From: Betaproteobacteria bacterium HGW-Betaproteobacteria-3
GTDB taxonomy: Bacteria > Pseudomonadota > Gammaproteobacteria > Burkholderiales > Burkholderiaceae_C
Length of the DNA: 64,000 nt
Assembly (NCBI GenBank): GCA_002842205.1
Contig: PHCI01000001.1
Location: forward strand, 124,001 to 188,000
Direction of reading: 5' to 3'
Positions 15,896 to 24,834 of the stretch are shown in pieces. Under the pieces are notes generated by a model. The model made no database searches and was not told the DNA's origin. It saw nothing but the letters and a program-made list of their open reading frames with translations. Every line of letters begins with the position of its first letter. Position 1 is the first letter of the stretch. Made by a program: the position numbers and the translations under genes.

Positions 15896-18397
15896 ATGTC
15901 CCGATTCAATGTGAAGAAAGTCGCCGTGCTCGGCGCAGGCGTGATGGGCGCGCAGATTGCTGCGCACCTGGTCAACGTCAAGGTGCCCGTGGTGCTGTTT
16001 GACCTGCCCGACAACAAGGCCCCCACGCTCCCCGCTTCGCGTGGTTCGCTGCCCCCCGAGGGGGCTGGTTCCGCCTTGGGGCGGCCCGGCGGCGAACCGG
16101 GCCACAAGAACGGCATCGTCGTCCGAGCCATCGAGAACCTCAAGAAGCTCAAACCCGCGCCGCTGGGCGTGGCCGAAGATGCCGTGCTGATCGGCCAGGC
16201 CAACTACGAGGAGCACCTCGAGCAGCTCCGGGACTGCGACCTCATCATCGAGGCCATCGCCGAGCGCATGGACTGGAAGCTCGACCTGTACCGCAAGATC
16301 GCGCCGTTCGTGGCGCCGCACGCCATCGTGGCGTCCAACACTTCAGGCCTGAGCATCACCAGGCTTAGCGAGGCGCTGCCCGAAGAAATCAAGCCGCGCT
16401 TTTGCGGCATCCACTTCTTCAACCCGCCGCGCTACATGGTGCTGGTGGAACTGATCGACACGCCCACCACGCAGCCGCAGGTGCTGGACGACCTTGAAAC
16501 CTTTGTCACCAGCAGCCTGGGCAAGGGCGTGGTGCGCGCCCACGACACGCCCAACTTCGTTGCCAACCGTGTCGGCATTGCCGGCATGCTGGCCACCATG
16601 AAAGAGGTGGAAAACTTCGGCCTCACCTACGACGTGGTGGACGACCTGACCGGCAAGCGCCTGGGGCGCGCCAGTTCGGGCACGTTCCGCACCGCCGACG
16701 TGGTGGGCCTGGACACCATGGCCCACGTGATCAAGACGCTGCAGGACAACCTGAGCATCAAAACTGACCCTTTCTACGAAAGTTTCGGCACACCCGAAGT
16801 GCTCAAGACGCTGCTGGAGATGGGCAACCTGGGCCAGAAGGCCAAGGCCGGTTTCTACAAGAAGGTCGGGCGCGACATCCTGCGCTTCGACCTGGCCGAA
16901 AAAGACTACGTGCCCAGCGGCGACAAGGCCGACGAGGTGTACGGCCGCATGCTCAGAAAGCCCGCGGCCGAGCGGCTCCGGCTGCTGCGCGACAGCGAAG
17001 GCGCGCAAGGCCGGTTCCTGTGGGCCATTTTGCGCAACAGCTTTCATTACGCGGCCGTGCACCTGGGCACCATCGCCGACAACGCCCGCGACGTGGACCA
17101 GGCCATGCGCTGGGGTTTCGGCATGAGCCAGGGCCCGTTCGAGCTGTGGCAGGAAGCCGGCTGGCTGGACGTGGCCCGCATGGTCCAGGACGACATCGAC
17201 GCCGGCAAGGCGCTGTGCAAGGCGCCGCTGCCCGACTGGGTTTTCAAGGGTCCGGTGGCCGAGGCCGGTGGCGTGCACACGGCCAAGGGGTCGTGGAGCG
17301 CGTCGGCCCGGCGTTTTGTGCCGCGGCGCGAACTGCCGGTCTATCAGCGCCAGCATTTCCGCGAAGGCGTGCGCGGCGACGGCCTGCCGGGCTATGCCAC
17401 GGCGGGCACCACGCTGCACGAAGACGACGCCATCCGGCTGTGGACCCTTGACGAAGGCGAGGACGGCCCTTCGGGCAGCGTCCTGATCGCCACCCTCAAG
17501 ACCAAGATGCGCGCCATCAGCCCCGACGTGGCCGAAGGCCTGTCGATGGCGGTGGACCTGGCCGAGAAAGACCACCAGGGCCTGGTGATCTGGTCGGGCG
17601 ACGACCCGTTCAGCGTGGGCGCCGACCTGCAGGCCATGCTGCCGGGCTTCATGATGGGCGGCGTGGCCATGATCGACGAGGCCGAGCACGCGCTGCAAGA
17701 CACCATGCTCAAACTGCGCTACGCCAACGTGCCCGTGGTGTCGGCGATCCGCGGCATGGCGCTGGGTGGGGGCTGCGAGATGGCGGTGTATTCGGCGCGC
17801 CGCGTTGCGGCCATGGAAAGTTACATCGGCCTGGTGGAAGTGGGCGTGGGCCTGGTGCCGGGTGCGGGCGGCCTGGCCTACATCGCCCGCCGCGCAGCCG
17901 AAAACGCCGCGGCCAGCACCGGCAAGGATTTGCTGCCGTTCCTGACCGAAGGTTTCACCGCGGCCGCCATGGCCAAGGTCGGCACCAGCGCGCTGGAGTC
18001 GCGCAAGCTGGGCTATCTGCTCGACAGCGACGTCATCGTGCCCCACAGGGACGAGTTGCTGTTTGTGGCCGTCAATGAAGCCCGGGCGATGTTCCAGGCG
18101 GGCTACCGCGCGCCGCACCGGCGCCAGTTCCCGGTGGCCGGGCGCAGCGGCAAGGCCACGATCCAGGGCCAGCTTGTCAACATGCGCGACGGCGGCTTCA
18201 TCAGTCAGCACGACTTTCACATTGCCAGCCTGATCGCCGGCGTGGTCACCGGTGGCGAGGTCGATGCCGGCACCCTGGTGACCGAGGAATACCTGATGAC
18301 GCTCGAGCGCCGAGCCTTCTGCGCGCTGCTCGAACACCCCAAGACACAGGAGCGGATCATGGGAATGATGTCGACCGGCAAGCCTGTTCGTAACTGA
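15896..18397 (+). CDS. fadN: FadN-type 3-hydroxyacyl-CoA dehydrogenase / enoyl-CoA hydratase fusion
   Basis: An 833-residue bifunctional beta-oxidation enzyme in FadN order. The NAD-binding 3HCDH part comes first (AVLGAGVMGAQIAAHLVN, residues 9-26; SNTSGLSITRLSEALPEE; HFFNPPRYMVLVELI; RVGIAGMLATMKEVE), followed by the crotonase part (DDPFSVGADLQAML; AIRGMALGGGCEMAVYSARR; VGLVPGAGGLAYIARRA). A 25-30-residue Pro/Gly-rich insert (about residues 43-70, PASRGSLPPEGAGSALGRPG) interrupts the Rossmann fold after LFDLPDNKA and is encoded by a palindromic repeat. The gene is between DUF2147 and the thiolase. Confidence 0.92.
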   Translation: MSRFNVKKVAVLGAGVMGAQIAAHLVNVKVPVVLFDLPDNKAPTLPASRGSLPPEGAGSALGRPGGEPGHKNGIVVRAIENLKKLKPAPLGVAEDAVLIGQANYEEHLEQLRDCDLIIEAIAERMDWKLDLYRKIAPFVAPHAIVASNTSGLSITRLSEALPEEIKPRFCGIHFFNPPRYMVLVELIDTPTTQPQVLDDLETFVTSSLGKGVVRAHDTPNFVANRVGIAGMLATMKEVENFGLTYDVVDDLTGKRLGRASSGTFRTADVVGLDTMAHVIKTLQDNLSIKTDPFYESFGTPEVLKTLLEMGNLGQKAKAGFYKKVGRDILRFDLAEKDYVPSGDKADEVYGRMLRKPAAERLRLLRDSEGAQGRFLWAILRNSFHYAAVHLGTIADNARDVDQAMRWGFGMSQGPFELWQEAGWLDVARMVQDDIDAGKALCKAPLPDWVFKGPVAEAGGVHTAKGSWSASARRFVPRRELPVYQRQHFREGVRGDGLPGYATAGTTLHEDDAIRLWTLDEGEDGPSGSVLIATLKTKMRAISPDVAEGLSMAVDLAEKDHQGLVIWSGDDPFSVGADLQAMLPGFMMGGVAMIDEAEHALQDTMLKLRYANVPVVSAIRGMALGGGCEMAVYSARRVAAMESYIGLVEVGVGLVPGAGGLAYIARRAAENAAASTGKDLLPFLTEGFTAAAMAKVGTSALESRKLGYLLDSDVIVPHRDELLFVAVNEARAMFQAGYRAPHRRQFPVAGRSGKATIQGQLVNMRDGGFISQHDFHIASLIAGVVTGGEVDAGTLVTEEYLMTLERRAFCALLEHPKTQERIMGMMSTGKPVRN
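16030..16103. repeat. Palindromic GC-rich repeat captured in-frame in the FadN-type gene
   Basis: Contains CCCCCGAGGGGG and the outer inverted pair GGTTCGC (16043-16049) / GCGAACC (16092-16098). A related GC-rich palindromic block is intergenic at 48588-48655. Homologous proteins normally run directly from LFDLP to KNGI, so this block is an insertion of about 25 codons. Confidence 0.7.
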
Positions 18398-18448
18398 CCA
18401 AGCTACTGCGCGACTCTCATGCGTTGTTGGGCGGTGCTCGCAATCCTC

Positions 18449-18464
18449 ACGTACCGAAGTACGT
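18449..18464. repeat. Hairpin in the intergenic region before the thiolase gene
   Basis: ACGTAC-CGAA-GTACGT forms a perfect 6-bp stem with a tetraloop within the 168-bp gap 18398-18565. The surrounding sequence (GCGGTGCTCGCAATCCTCAC, then TTCCGGCTGCTGTGCTCCGT) has the look of a Burkholderiales intergenic repeat. There is no T tract, so termination is not claimed. Confidence 0.6.
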
Positions 18465-18565
18465 TCCGGCTGCTGTGCTCCGTCCGCCTCGCCTGAGATC
18501 CGCTCGCGACGCTTTTTCAGCCACGAACCCACCCAGTTTTGGAGCGATCTTTCGAAAGAATCCCA

Positions 18566-19771
18566 ATGAAACAAGTACAAGACGCCTATATCGTTGCCGC
18601 CACCCGCACGCCCATCGGGCGCTCGCACCGCGGCTTTTTTCGCCACACGCGCCCCGATGATTTGCTGGCCACGGTGCTGCGCTCGGCGCTGGCGCAGGTG
18701 CCCGGGCTTGACCCCAAGGCCATTGAAGACGTGATCTGCGGTTGCGCCATTCCCGAGGCGCAGCAGGGTCTGAACGTGGCCCGCATCGGGGCCATTCTGG
18801 CGGGCCTGCCCAACACCGTGGGCGGCATTACCGTGAACCGCTTTTGTGCTTCAGGGCTGTCGGCGGTGCAGATGGCGGCCGACCGCATCCGCGTGGGCGA
18901 AGCCGACGTGATGATCGCTGCGGGCACCGAGAGCATGAGCATGGTGCCCATGATGGGCAACTCGCCCAGCCTGTCGCCCACCATCTTTGCCAACACCGAG
19001 GACGTGGACCACTACGGCATTGCCTACGGCATGGGCCTGACCGCTGAGAAGGTGGCGCAGCAGTGGAAGGTCAGCCGCGAGGACCAGGACGCGTTTTCCG
19101 TGCAATCGCATGCGCGGGCCGTGGCGGCCATGGCCGCGGGCGAGTTCACCGCAGAGATGACGCCGGTGGAGGTGACCGAGCGCAGCGTCGATCTGGCCAC
19201 CGCCGAGGTCAGCACCCGCACCCGCACGGTGAACCTGGACGAAGGGGCACGCCCCGACACCACGCTCGAAGGCCTCGCCAAACTGCGCACCGTGTTTGCG
19301 GCGCGGGGCTCGGTCACGGCAGGCAACAGCTCGCAGACTTCCGACGGCGCGGGCGCGCTGATTCTGGCCAGCGAAGCGGCCGTCAAGCGCTTTGGCCTGA
19401 CACCGCTGGCCCGCTTCGTGAGCTACGCCAGCCGCGGTGTGCCGCCGCACCTCATGGGCATCGGCCCGATCGAGGCCATCCCCGCCGCGCTGCGCCATGC
19501 GGGCCTGAAGCTTGATGACATTGGCTGGTTCGAGCTCAACGAAGCCTTTGCCGCGCAGTCGCTGGCCGTGATCCGCACGCTGGGGCTGGACCCGGCCAAG
19601 GTCAACCCGATGGGTGGCGCCATCGCGCTCGGGCATCCGCTCGGTGCCACGGGCGCCATCCGCTCGGCCACGGTGGTGCACGCCTTGCAGCGCAAGAAGC
19701 TCAAATACGGCATGGTCACCATGTGCGTCGGCATGGGGCAGGGCGCCGCCGGCATTTTTGAGCGGGTGTAG
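18566..19771 (+). CDS. fadA: Acetyl-CoA acyltransferase (thiolase)
   Basis: A 401-residue degradative thiolase. It has the acylated cysteine in NRFCASGLSAVQMAADRI (Cys near residue 95), AGTESMSMVPMMG, GNSSQTSDGAGALILASEAA, NEAFAAQSLAV and the C-terminal GGAIALGHPLGATGAI ... MCVGMGQGAAGIFERV. It releases acetyl-CoA in the last beta-oxidation step and pairs with the FadN-type protein upstream. ATG 18566 precedes the conserved MKQVQDAYIVAATRTPIGRS; an in-frame ATG nine codons upstream is less likely. Confidence 0.94.
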   Translation: MKQVQDAYIVAATRTPIGRSHRGFFRHTRPDDLLATVLRSALAQVPGLDPKAIEDVICGCAIPEAQQGLNVARIGAILAGLPNTVGGITVNRFCASGLSAVQMAADRIRVGEADVMIAAGTESMSMVPMMGNSPSLSPTIFANTEDVDHYGIAYGMGLTAEKVAQQWKVSREDQDAFSVQSHARAVAAMAAGEFTAEMTPVEVTERSVDLATAEVSTRTRTVNLDEGARPDTTLEGLAKLRTVFAARGSVTAGNSSQTSDGAGALILASEAAVKRFGLTPLARFVSYASRGVPPHLMGIGPIEAIPAALRHAGLKLDDIGWFELNEAFAAQSLAVIRTLGLDPAKVNPMGGAIALGHPLGATGAIRSATVVHALQRKKLKYGMVTMCVGMGQGAAGIFERV

Positions 19772-19823
19772 CGGGTTTGGCGCGGCGTTGCGCTACGCTT
19801 TCACAGTTTTTCCGGAGACCCTC

Positions 19824-20588
19824 ATGAGCGACATCCTCACCCACACCGAAGCCGGCGTGATGACCATCACCTTCAACCGGCTGGACAAGAAAAACTCGAT
19901 CACCGCGGCGATGTACGCCACGATGGCCGACGCGCTGCAGCAGGCGGGGGCCGATGCCGCCGTGCGGGTGGTGCTGTTCCAGGGGCACGAGACCATTTTC
20001 AGCGCGGGCAATGACATTGCCGATTTCCTGAACAACCCGCCGGCGGGCGACGGCTCGCCGGTGTTCCGGTTTCTGCACGGCATCGCCACATTCCCCAAGC
20101 CGGTGATCGCGGCGGTGAGCGGCCCGGCCGTGGGCATTGGCACCACCATGCTGTTCCACTGCGATCTGGTGTACGCGGGGGACAACGCCGCGTTCTCGAT
20201 GCCGTTCGTCAACCTCGGACTGTGTCCCGAAGCCGCGTCCAGCCTGCTGGTGCCGCAAATGATGGGCTACCACCGCGCCGCCGAAGCGCTGCTGATGGGC
20301 GAACCCTTCATGGCCGAAGCGGCGCTCGAGGTGGGCCTGGTCAACCGCATCGTGCCGCCCACCGAGGTCAATGCGCTGGCGCAGGCCCAGGCGCGCAAGC
20401 TGGCGGCCAAGCCCGTCACCGCGCTGGTCGAAACCAAGCGCCTCATGAAGAAAGGCCAGGCCGCCCAGGTGGCGCAGCAAATGACCGAGGAAGGCGCGAG
20501 CTTCGGGCGCATGTTGCGCGAACCGGCCGCGCGCGAGGCGTTTGGTGCCTTCATGGAAAAGCGCAAACCGGATTTCACGAAAGTCTGA
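19824..20588 (+). CDS. Enoyl-CoA hydratase/isomerase family protein
   Basis: A 254-residue crotonase-fold protein. It has the oxyanion-hole segments FQGHETIFSAGNDIADFL (about 52-69) and AAVSGPAVGIGTTMLFHCDL (about 96-115), then FVNLGLCPEAASSLLVP and the helix EVGLVNRIVPPTEV. The residue aligned with the second catalytic Glu is uncertain, so hydratase or isomerase activity is left open. It follows the thiolase with a 52-bp gap and GGAGACC upstream, as part of the beta-oxidation operon. Confidence 0.9.
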   Translation: MSDILTHTEAGVMTITFNRLDKKNSITAAMYATMADALQQAGADAAVRVVLFQGHETIFSAGNDIADFLNNPPAGDGSPVFRFLHGIATFPKPVIAAVSGPAVGIGTTMLFHCDLVYAGDNAAFSMPFVNLGLCPEAASSLLVPQMMGYHRAAEALLMGEPFMAEAALEVGLVNRIVPPTEVNALAQAQARKLAAKPVTALVETKRLMKKGQAAQVAQQMTEEGASFGRMLREPAAREAFGAFMEKRKPDFTKV

Positions 20589-20593
20589 AAAAA

Positions 20594-21157
20594 ATGCCTG
20601 CAGCACCCATCGACAAGAGCAAGGTTCTGGTTCGTGCTGTCGTGGTGCTGGCAGGGCTGGCGGTGGCCGTGCTGTTGTGGGCGGCTTTGCGGCCGGCTGC
20701 TTTCCGGGTCGAACGCACGGTGGTCATCCAGGCCAGCCCGGCCCGGCTCCATCCGATGGTCAGCAGCATGCGGGAGTTCAACACCTGGAATCCCTACGTG
20801 CGCAAGGACCCGCAGGCCGATGTGCGCTACCGCGGCCCCAGCAGTGGCATCGGCTCGGCCTTTGACTATGCGGGCAACCCCGACATCGGCAGGGGCAGTG
20901 TCGAGGTCACCGACTCGGAACCCTATGCACGGGTCGTGATGCAGGTGGACACCGTGATGCCGGTGAAAGGGCGCACCACGTTTCACTTCACGCTGACTGC
21001 GCGTGACGCCGCGGCCACCGAGGTGCGGTGGGAAAGGCGTGGCACCCATGACTTCCTGGCTCGGCTGCGGGCGATCTTCGTCAACCTGGACGCCAGCTTG
21101 GGGCGCGACTTTGAAGCGGGTTTGCTGAACCTGAAGACACGCGCTGAAGCCCCCTGA
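20594..21157 (+). CDS. Membrane-anchored SRPBCC (polyketide cyclase-like) protein
   Basis: A 187-residue protein. An N-terminal TM segment (VLVRAVVVLAGLAVAVLLWA, about 10-29) is followed by an SRPBCC/START-like domain (FRVERTVVIQASPARLHPMV, MREFNTWNPYVRKDPQADVR, SEPYARVVMQVDTVMPVKGR, FTLTARDAAATEVRWERRGT). This fold binds hydrophobic ligands; the function here is unknown. It starts five bases after the hydratase stop and probably shares its transcript. A lipid-handling role beside beta-oxidation genes is only an inference. Confidence 0.82.
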   Translation: MPAAPIDKSKVLVRAVVVLAGLAVAVLLWAALRPAAFRVERTVVIQASPARLHPMVSSMREFNTWNPYVRKDPQADVRYRGPSSGIGSAFDYAGNPDIGRGSVEVTDSEPYARVVMQVDTVMPVKGRTTFHFTLTARDAAATEVRWERRGTHDFLARLRAIFVNLDASLGRDFEAGLLNLKTRAEAP

Positions 21158-21336
21158 CCGGCACGACGCTGACCCGCTGGGCGGAGCGTCTAAGGGGGGC
21201 GGGAAGCGCCCTGGTCAGTCATGTTTGCGACACTCGAAACTCGCAAATCGGGTTTTTCCCCTAGGTGATCAATTCGATCCAAGTCATAAATGGCGGTGTC
21301 CTGTCGCGCCTGCCTGGCCTGACGACCCCATTCGCC

Positions 21337-22107
21337 ATGCCCAACGCCCTGCTTCAAGTTCAAAACATCACGGTTCGCTTTGGCGGCATCACGGCCCTCG
21401 ACGGTGTGTCTTTTGACGTCGCACCGGGCACCATTGCGGGCCTGATCGGGCCCAATGGCGCGGGCAAGACCACGCTGTTCAATTGCCTGTCGCGCCTGTA
21501 CACCTTCAGTGAAGGCCATATCCTGTTTGAAGGCACGCCGCTCACGGCCACGCCGCCGCACGGCATCGCGGCCCTGGGCATCGGGCGGACGTTCCAGAAT
21601 CTGGCGCTGTTTCGGACGATGAGCGTTCGCCACAACGTCATGCTGGGCGGGCACAGCCGCACGTCCAGCGGGTTTTTGTCCAATGCGTTGCGCCTGCCGC
21701 ATGTGCGCCGCGAAGAGCAGCGCCTGGGTCTGCATGCCGATCAGGTGATTGCGCTGCTGGACCTGCAGTCGGTCAGCGAAACCCCGGTGGCCGACCTGCC
21801 ATTTGGCACGGCCAAGCGCGTGGAGCTGGCGCGCGCGCTGGTGAGTCAGCCCAAACTGCTGCTGCTCGACGAGCCGGCCGGGGGGTTGAACCATGAAGAG
21901 GTCGAAGGCCTGCTGCTGCTGTTGCGGCGCATCCGCGACGAACTGAAGCTCACCATTTTGCTGGTTGAGCACCACATGAACCTGGTCATGCGGGTGTCCG
22001 ACCAGGTGATCGCGCTGGATTTCGGCCGCAAAATCGCCGACGGCACGCCGGCCGACGTGCAGGCCAATGCGGACGTGATCCGTGCCTACCTGGGGGTAGA
22101 GGCATGA
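21337..22107 (+). CDS. livG: ABC transporter ATP-binding protein LivG (branched-chain amino acid type), system 1
   Basis: A 256-residue ATPase. Walker A is GPNGAGKTT (about residues 38-46), the Q-loop region is GRTFQNLALF, the signature region LPFGTAKRVELARAL departs from LSGGQ as in other LivG proteins, and Walker B is LLLLDEPAGGLN. The C-terminal block has LLVEHHMNLVMRVSDQVIAL. It is first gene of a G-F-H-M-K operon next to beta-oxidation genes, so organic acid or acyl-type solutes are as likely as amino acids. ATG 21337 begins the family sequence; an in-frame ATG at 21265 adds 24 unmatched residues. Confidence 0.92.
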   Translation: MPNALLQVQNITVRFGGITALDGVSFDVAPGTIAGLIGPNGAGKTTLFNCLSRLYTFSEGHILFEGTPLTATPPHGIAALGIGRTFQNLALFRTMSVRHNVMLGGHSRTSSGFLSNALRLPHVRREEQRLGLHADQVIALLDLQSVSETPVADLPFGTAKRVELARALVSQPKLLLLDEPAGGLNHEEVEGLLLLLRRIRDELKLTILLVEHHMNLVMRVSDQVIALDFGRKIADGTPADVQANADVIRAYLGVEA

Positions 22108-22913
22108 GCGCCGCGCCGGGCCGTTCCCAAGCAAGCTCGCACCGCAGCCCGCAGGGCGAAGGTACTCCTGTGAGCGCCGTGCAGGAGTCGTCTCCTTCGG
22201 CCGGAAACCTGCTCGAGGTCCGGGGCCTGCATGCGCAATACGGTGCCACGCGGGTGCTGCATGGCCTGGATTTTTCGGTCCGCCAGGGGGGCATCACCAC
22301 CATTCTGGGCGCCAACGGGGCAGGCAAGACCACCACGTTGCGCGCCGTGTGCGGCATGGTCAAGACGCAGGGCGAGATCGTGCTGGGTGGCCAGCGCATC
22401 GACGGCAAGCCGACCGAGAGCATCGTGCGCATGGGTGTGGCGCATGTGCCCGACGGCCGTGGAACCTTCCTGAATTTCACGGTCGAGGAAAACCTGCGCA
22501 TCGGCGCCTACACCCGCAGCGACCGTGCCGAAGTGCAGGCCGACTTTGAGCGCATCTACGGCTATTTCCCCAGGCTCAAGGAGCGTCGGCGCCAGCAGGC
22601 GGGCACGCTGTCGGGCGGCGAGCAGCAGATGCTGGCGGTGTCGCGCGCGCTCATGCTCAAGCCGCGCCTGCTGCTGCTCGACGAGCCGTCGTTTGGGCTG
22701 GCGCCGCTGATCGTGCAGGAGCTGTTTGAGATCTTCCGGACCATCAACCAGCGCGACGGCATCAGCATGCTGCTGGTCGAGCAGAATGCGTCGCTGGCGC
22801 TCAAGCTCGCCGACCATGCCTACCTGCTGGAGACCGGGCGCGTGATGATCTCGGGTACGGCCGAATCCATCCGCAACGACGAGGCGGTGCGCCGCTCGTA
22901 CCTCGGTTACTGA
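22104..22913 (+). CDS. livF: ABC transporter ATP-binding protein LivF, system 1
   Basis: A 269-residue ATPase with Walker A GANGAGKTTT (about 70-79), signature TLSGGEQQMLAVSRALMLKP and Walker B LLLLDEPSFGLAP. ATG 22104 overlaps the livG stop (ATGA). The first 22 residues (MSAAPGRSQASSHRSPQGEG then TP) are not family-like and precede an in-frame GTG at 22170. Both starts read (A/G)TGAGCGCCG, so a 66-bp repeat-like segment appears to have been added at the 5' end. Either start could be used. Confidence 0.92.
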   Translation: MSAAPGRSQASSHRSPQGEGTPVSAVQESSPSAGNLLEVRGLHAQYGATRVLHGLDFSVRQGGITTILGANGAGKTTTLRAVCGMVKTQGEIVLGGQRIDGKPTESIVRMGVAHVPDGRGTFLNFTVEENLRIGAYTRSDRAEVQADFERIYGYFPRLKERRRQQAGTLSGGEQQMLAVSRALMLKPRLLLLDEPSFGLAPLIVQELFEIFRTINQRDGISMLLVEQNASLALKLADHAYLLETGRVMISGTAESIRNDEAVRRSYLGY

Positions 22914-22925
22914 AAGAACGCACCC

Positions 22926-23795
22926 ATGGATCTCCTCTTCCATCAAGTCCTTTCGGGCCTGGCCACGGGCGGCATCTACGCCAGCGTGGCGTTGGCGCTG
23001 GTGATGATTTACCAGGCCACCCATCTGGTGAATTTCGCGCAGGGTGAAATCGCCATGTTTGCGACCTACCTCGCATGGACCCTGATCCAGGCGGGCATGC
23101 CTTACTGGGGCGCGTTCTTCCTGACGGTGGTGATCGCCTTCATTGGCGGGGTGGTGCTGGAGCGCGTGGTCATCCAGCCGGTCGAAAGCGCGCCCATCCT
23201 GTCGGTGGTGATCGTGTTCATCGGGCTGCTGGTGATCTTCAACAGCGTGGCCGGCTGGATCTATTCGTACACCATCAAGCCCTTTCCCAGCCCGTTTCCT
23301 TCGGAGCCGCTGTTTGGCAACCCTTACGTGTCATCGCACGAGCTGGGTTCGACCGCCGTCACGCTGGCGGTGCTGTTGATGGTGTTTGTGTTCTTCCGCT
23401 ACACGCCGCTGGGCCTGGCCATGCGCGCAGCGGCGCAAAACCCGGTGTCCAGCCGTCTGGTGGGGGTGCGCGTGGGCTGGATGCTGGCGCTGGGTTGGGG
23501 CTTGGCATCGGCCATCGGGGCGGTGGCCGGCATGATGGTCGCACCGGTGGTGTTTCTCGAACCCAACATGATGGGCGGCATCCTCCTGTATGCGTTCGCC
23601 GGCGCCTTGCTGGGAGGCATCGACAGCCCGGGCGGGGCCGTGCTCGGCGGGTTCATCGTGGGTGTGCTGGAGAACGTGGTCGGGGTCTATCTGGGCTCGG
23701 AGCTCAAGCTCACGGTGGCGCTGGTGATCATCGTGGGCGTGCTCGTGGTCAAGCCCTCCGGGTTGTTCGGCAAAGTGCATGTGGCCAGGGTCTGA
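22926..23795 (+). CDS. livH: ABC transporter permease LivH, system 1
   Basis: A 289-residue inner-membrane permease with about eight hydrophobic segments. LivH marks are GLATGGIYASVALALVMIYQ (about 9-28), HLVNFAQGEIAMFATYLAW, RAAAQNPVSSRLVGVRVGWM and GALLGGIDSPGGAVLGGFIV. It pairs with LivM to form the channel of the importer. The gene starts 12 bp after livF and is followed by livM with a four-base gap. Confidence 0.93.
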   Translation: MDLLFHQVLSGLATGGIYASVALALVMIYQATHLVNFAQGEIAMFATYLAWTLIQAGMPYWGAFFLTVVIAFIGGVVLERVVIQPVESAPILSVVIVFIGLLVIFNSVAGWIYSYTIKPFPSPFPSEPLFGNPYVSSHELGSTAVTLAVLLMVFVFFRYTPLGLAMRAAAQNPVSSRLVGVRVGWMLALGWGLASAIGAVAGMMVAPVVFLEPNMMGGILLYAFAGALLGGIDSPGGAVLGGFIVGVLENVVGVYLGSELKLTVALVIIVGVLVVKPSGLFGKVHVARV

Positions 23796-23799
23796 ACCC

Positions 23800-24783
23800 A
23801 TGAATACCTCCGCTTCCTCCAGTCCCCGGCCTGCCGCAAGCACACGCCAGATCATCGGTGTGGGGGTGTTGCTGGTCGCAGCCTGCGTGCTGCCGTTCCT
23901 GCTGGGCAACTACCGTGTGTTCCAGCTCACACTGGCGCTGGCCTACTCGATCGCCTTGCTCGGGCTGAACATGCTCACGGGCTACAACGGCCAGATTTCA
24001 CTGGGCCACGGCGCCTTCTATGCCATCGGGGCCTACACCGCCGCGGTGCTGATGGACAAGTTCGGGGTGCCCTACTGGGTGACCATTCCGGTGGCGGGCG
24101 TGGTCTGCGGGGGGGCCGGCTTCCTGTTTGGCTTGCCCGCCCTGCGGCTGGAAGGGTTGTACCTGGCCTTGGCCACGTTTGCACTGGGGGTCGCCATGCC
24201 GCAGATCCTCAAGCACAAGAGCCTGGAGCACTGGACGGGTGGGGTGATGGGCGTGGTCATCGTCAAGCCCGATCCGCCATCGTGGTTGCCAATGTCGCAG
24301 GACCGCTGGCTTTACTTCTTCACCCTGGGCTGGGTGGTGCTGCTGTTTTTTGCAGCGTGGAACCTGCTGCGCGGGCGCGTCGGCCGCGCCATGGTGGCCA
24401 TTCGCGACCAGCCGATTGCCGCGCAGGCCATGGGGGTCAACACGGCCCTGTACAAGTCGCTCACGTTCGGTGTCTCGGCGTTCTACACCGGCGTGGCCGG
24501 TGCGCTGGGGGCGATTGCCATCCAGTTCGTGGCACCCGATTCGTTCTCGATCTTCCTGTCGATCACGCTGGTGGTGGGCGTGGTGGTGGGCGGCCTGGCG
24601 TCCATTTCGGGGGCCATATTTGGTGCGCTGTTCATCCAGTTCATTCCGAACGTGGCCGACGAGATTTCCAAGGCGGCGCCCTGGGCCATTTACGGCGTGT
24701 TCCTGATTGGCTTCATGTACGTGATGCCTTCGGGCGTTGCGGGCGCCTTGCGCGTGGCACGCAAGCGGTTTTTCAGGAGGTAG
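23800..24783 (+). CDS. livM: ABC transporter permease LivM, system 1
   Basis: A 327-residue polytopic permease. The LivM signature LALAYSIALLGLNMLTGYNG (about 45-64) is followed by QISLGHGAFYAIGAYTAAVL, FGLPALRLEGLYLALATFAL, MVAIRDQPIAAQAMGVNTAL and LVVGVVVGGLASISGAIFGA. ATG 23800 lies four bases after the livH stop. With LivH it forms the transmembrane pore of system 1. Confidence 0.93.
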   Translation: MNTSASSSPRPAASTRQIIGVGVLLVAACVLPFLLGNYRVFQLTLALAYSIALLGLNMLTGYNGQISLGHGAFYAIGAYTAAVLMDKFGVPYWVTIPVAGVVCGGAGFLFGLPALRLEGLYLALATFALGVAMPQILKHKSLEHWTGGVMGVVIVKPDPPSWLPMSQDRWLYFFTLGWVVLLFFAAWNLLRGRVGRAMVAIRDQPIAAQAMGVNTALYKSLTFGVSAFYTGVAGALGAIAIQFVAPDSFSIFLSITLVVGVVVGGLASISGAIFGALFIQFIPNVADEISKAAPWAIYGVFLIGFMYVMPSGVAGALRVARKRFFRR

Positions 24784-24834
24784 CGTGGCCATGGCCCCGC
24801 TTTGTGCAAGTCTGAAGATTTGAAAGGAAGCAAG

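Noticed and set aside
18398-18565. Possible small gene before the thiolase
   Set aside because: The gap is palindromic and repeat-like; no frame with a start and ribosome site.
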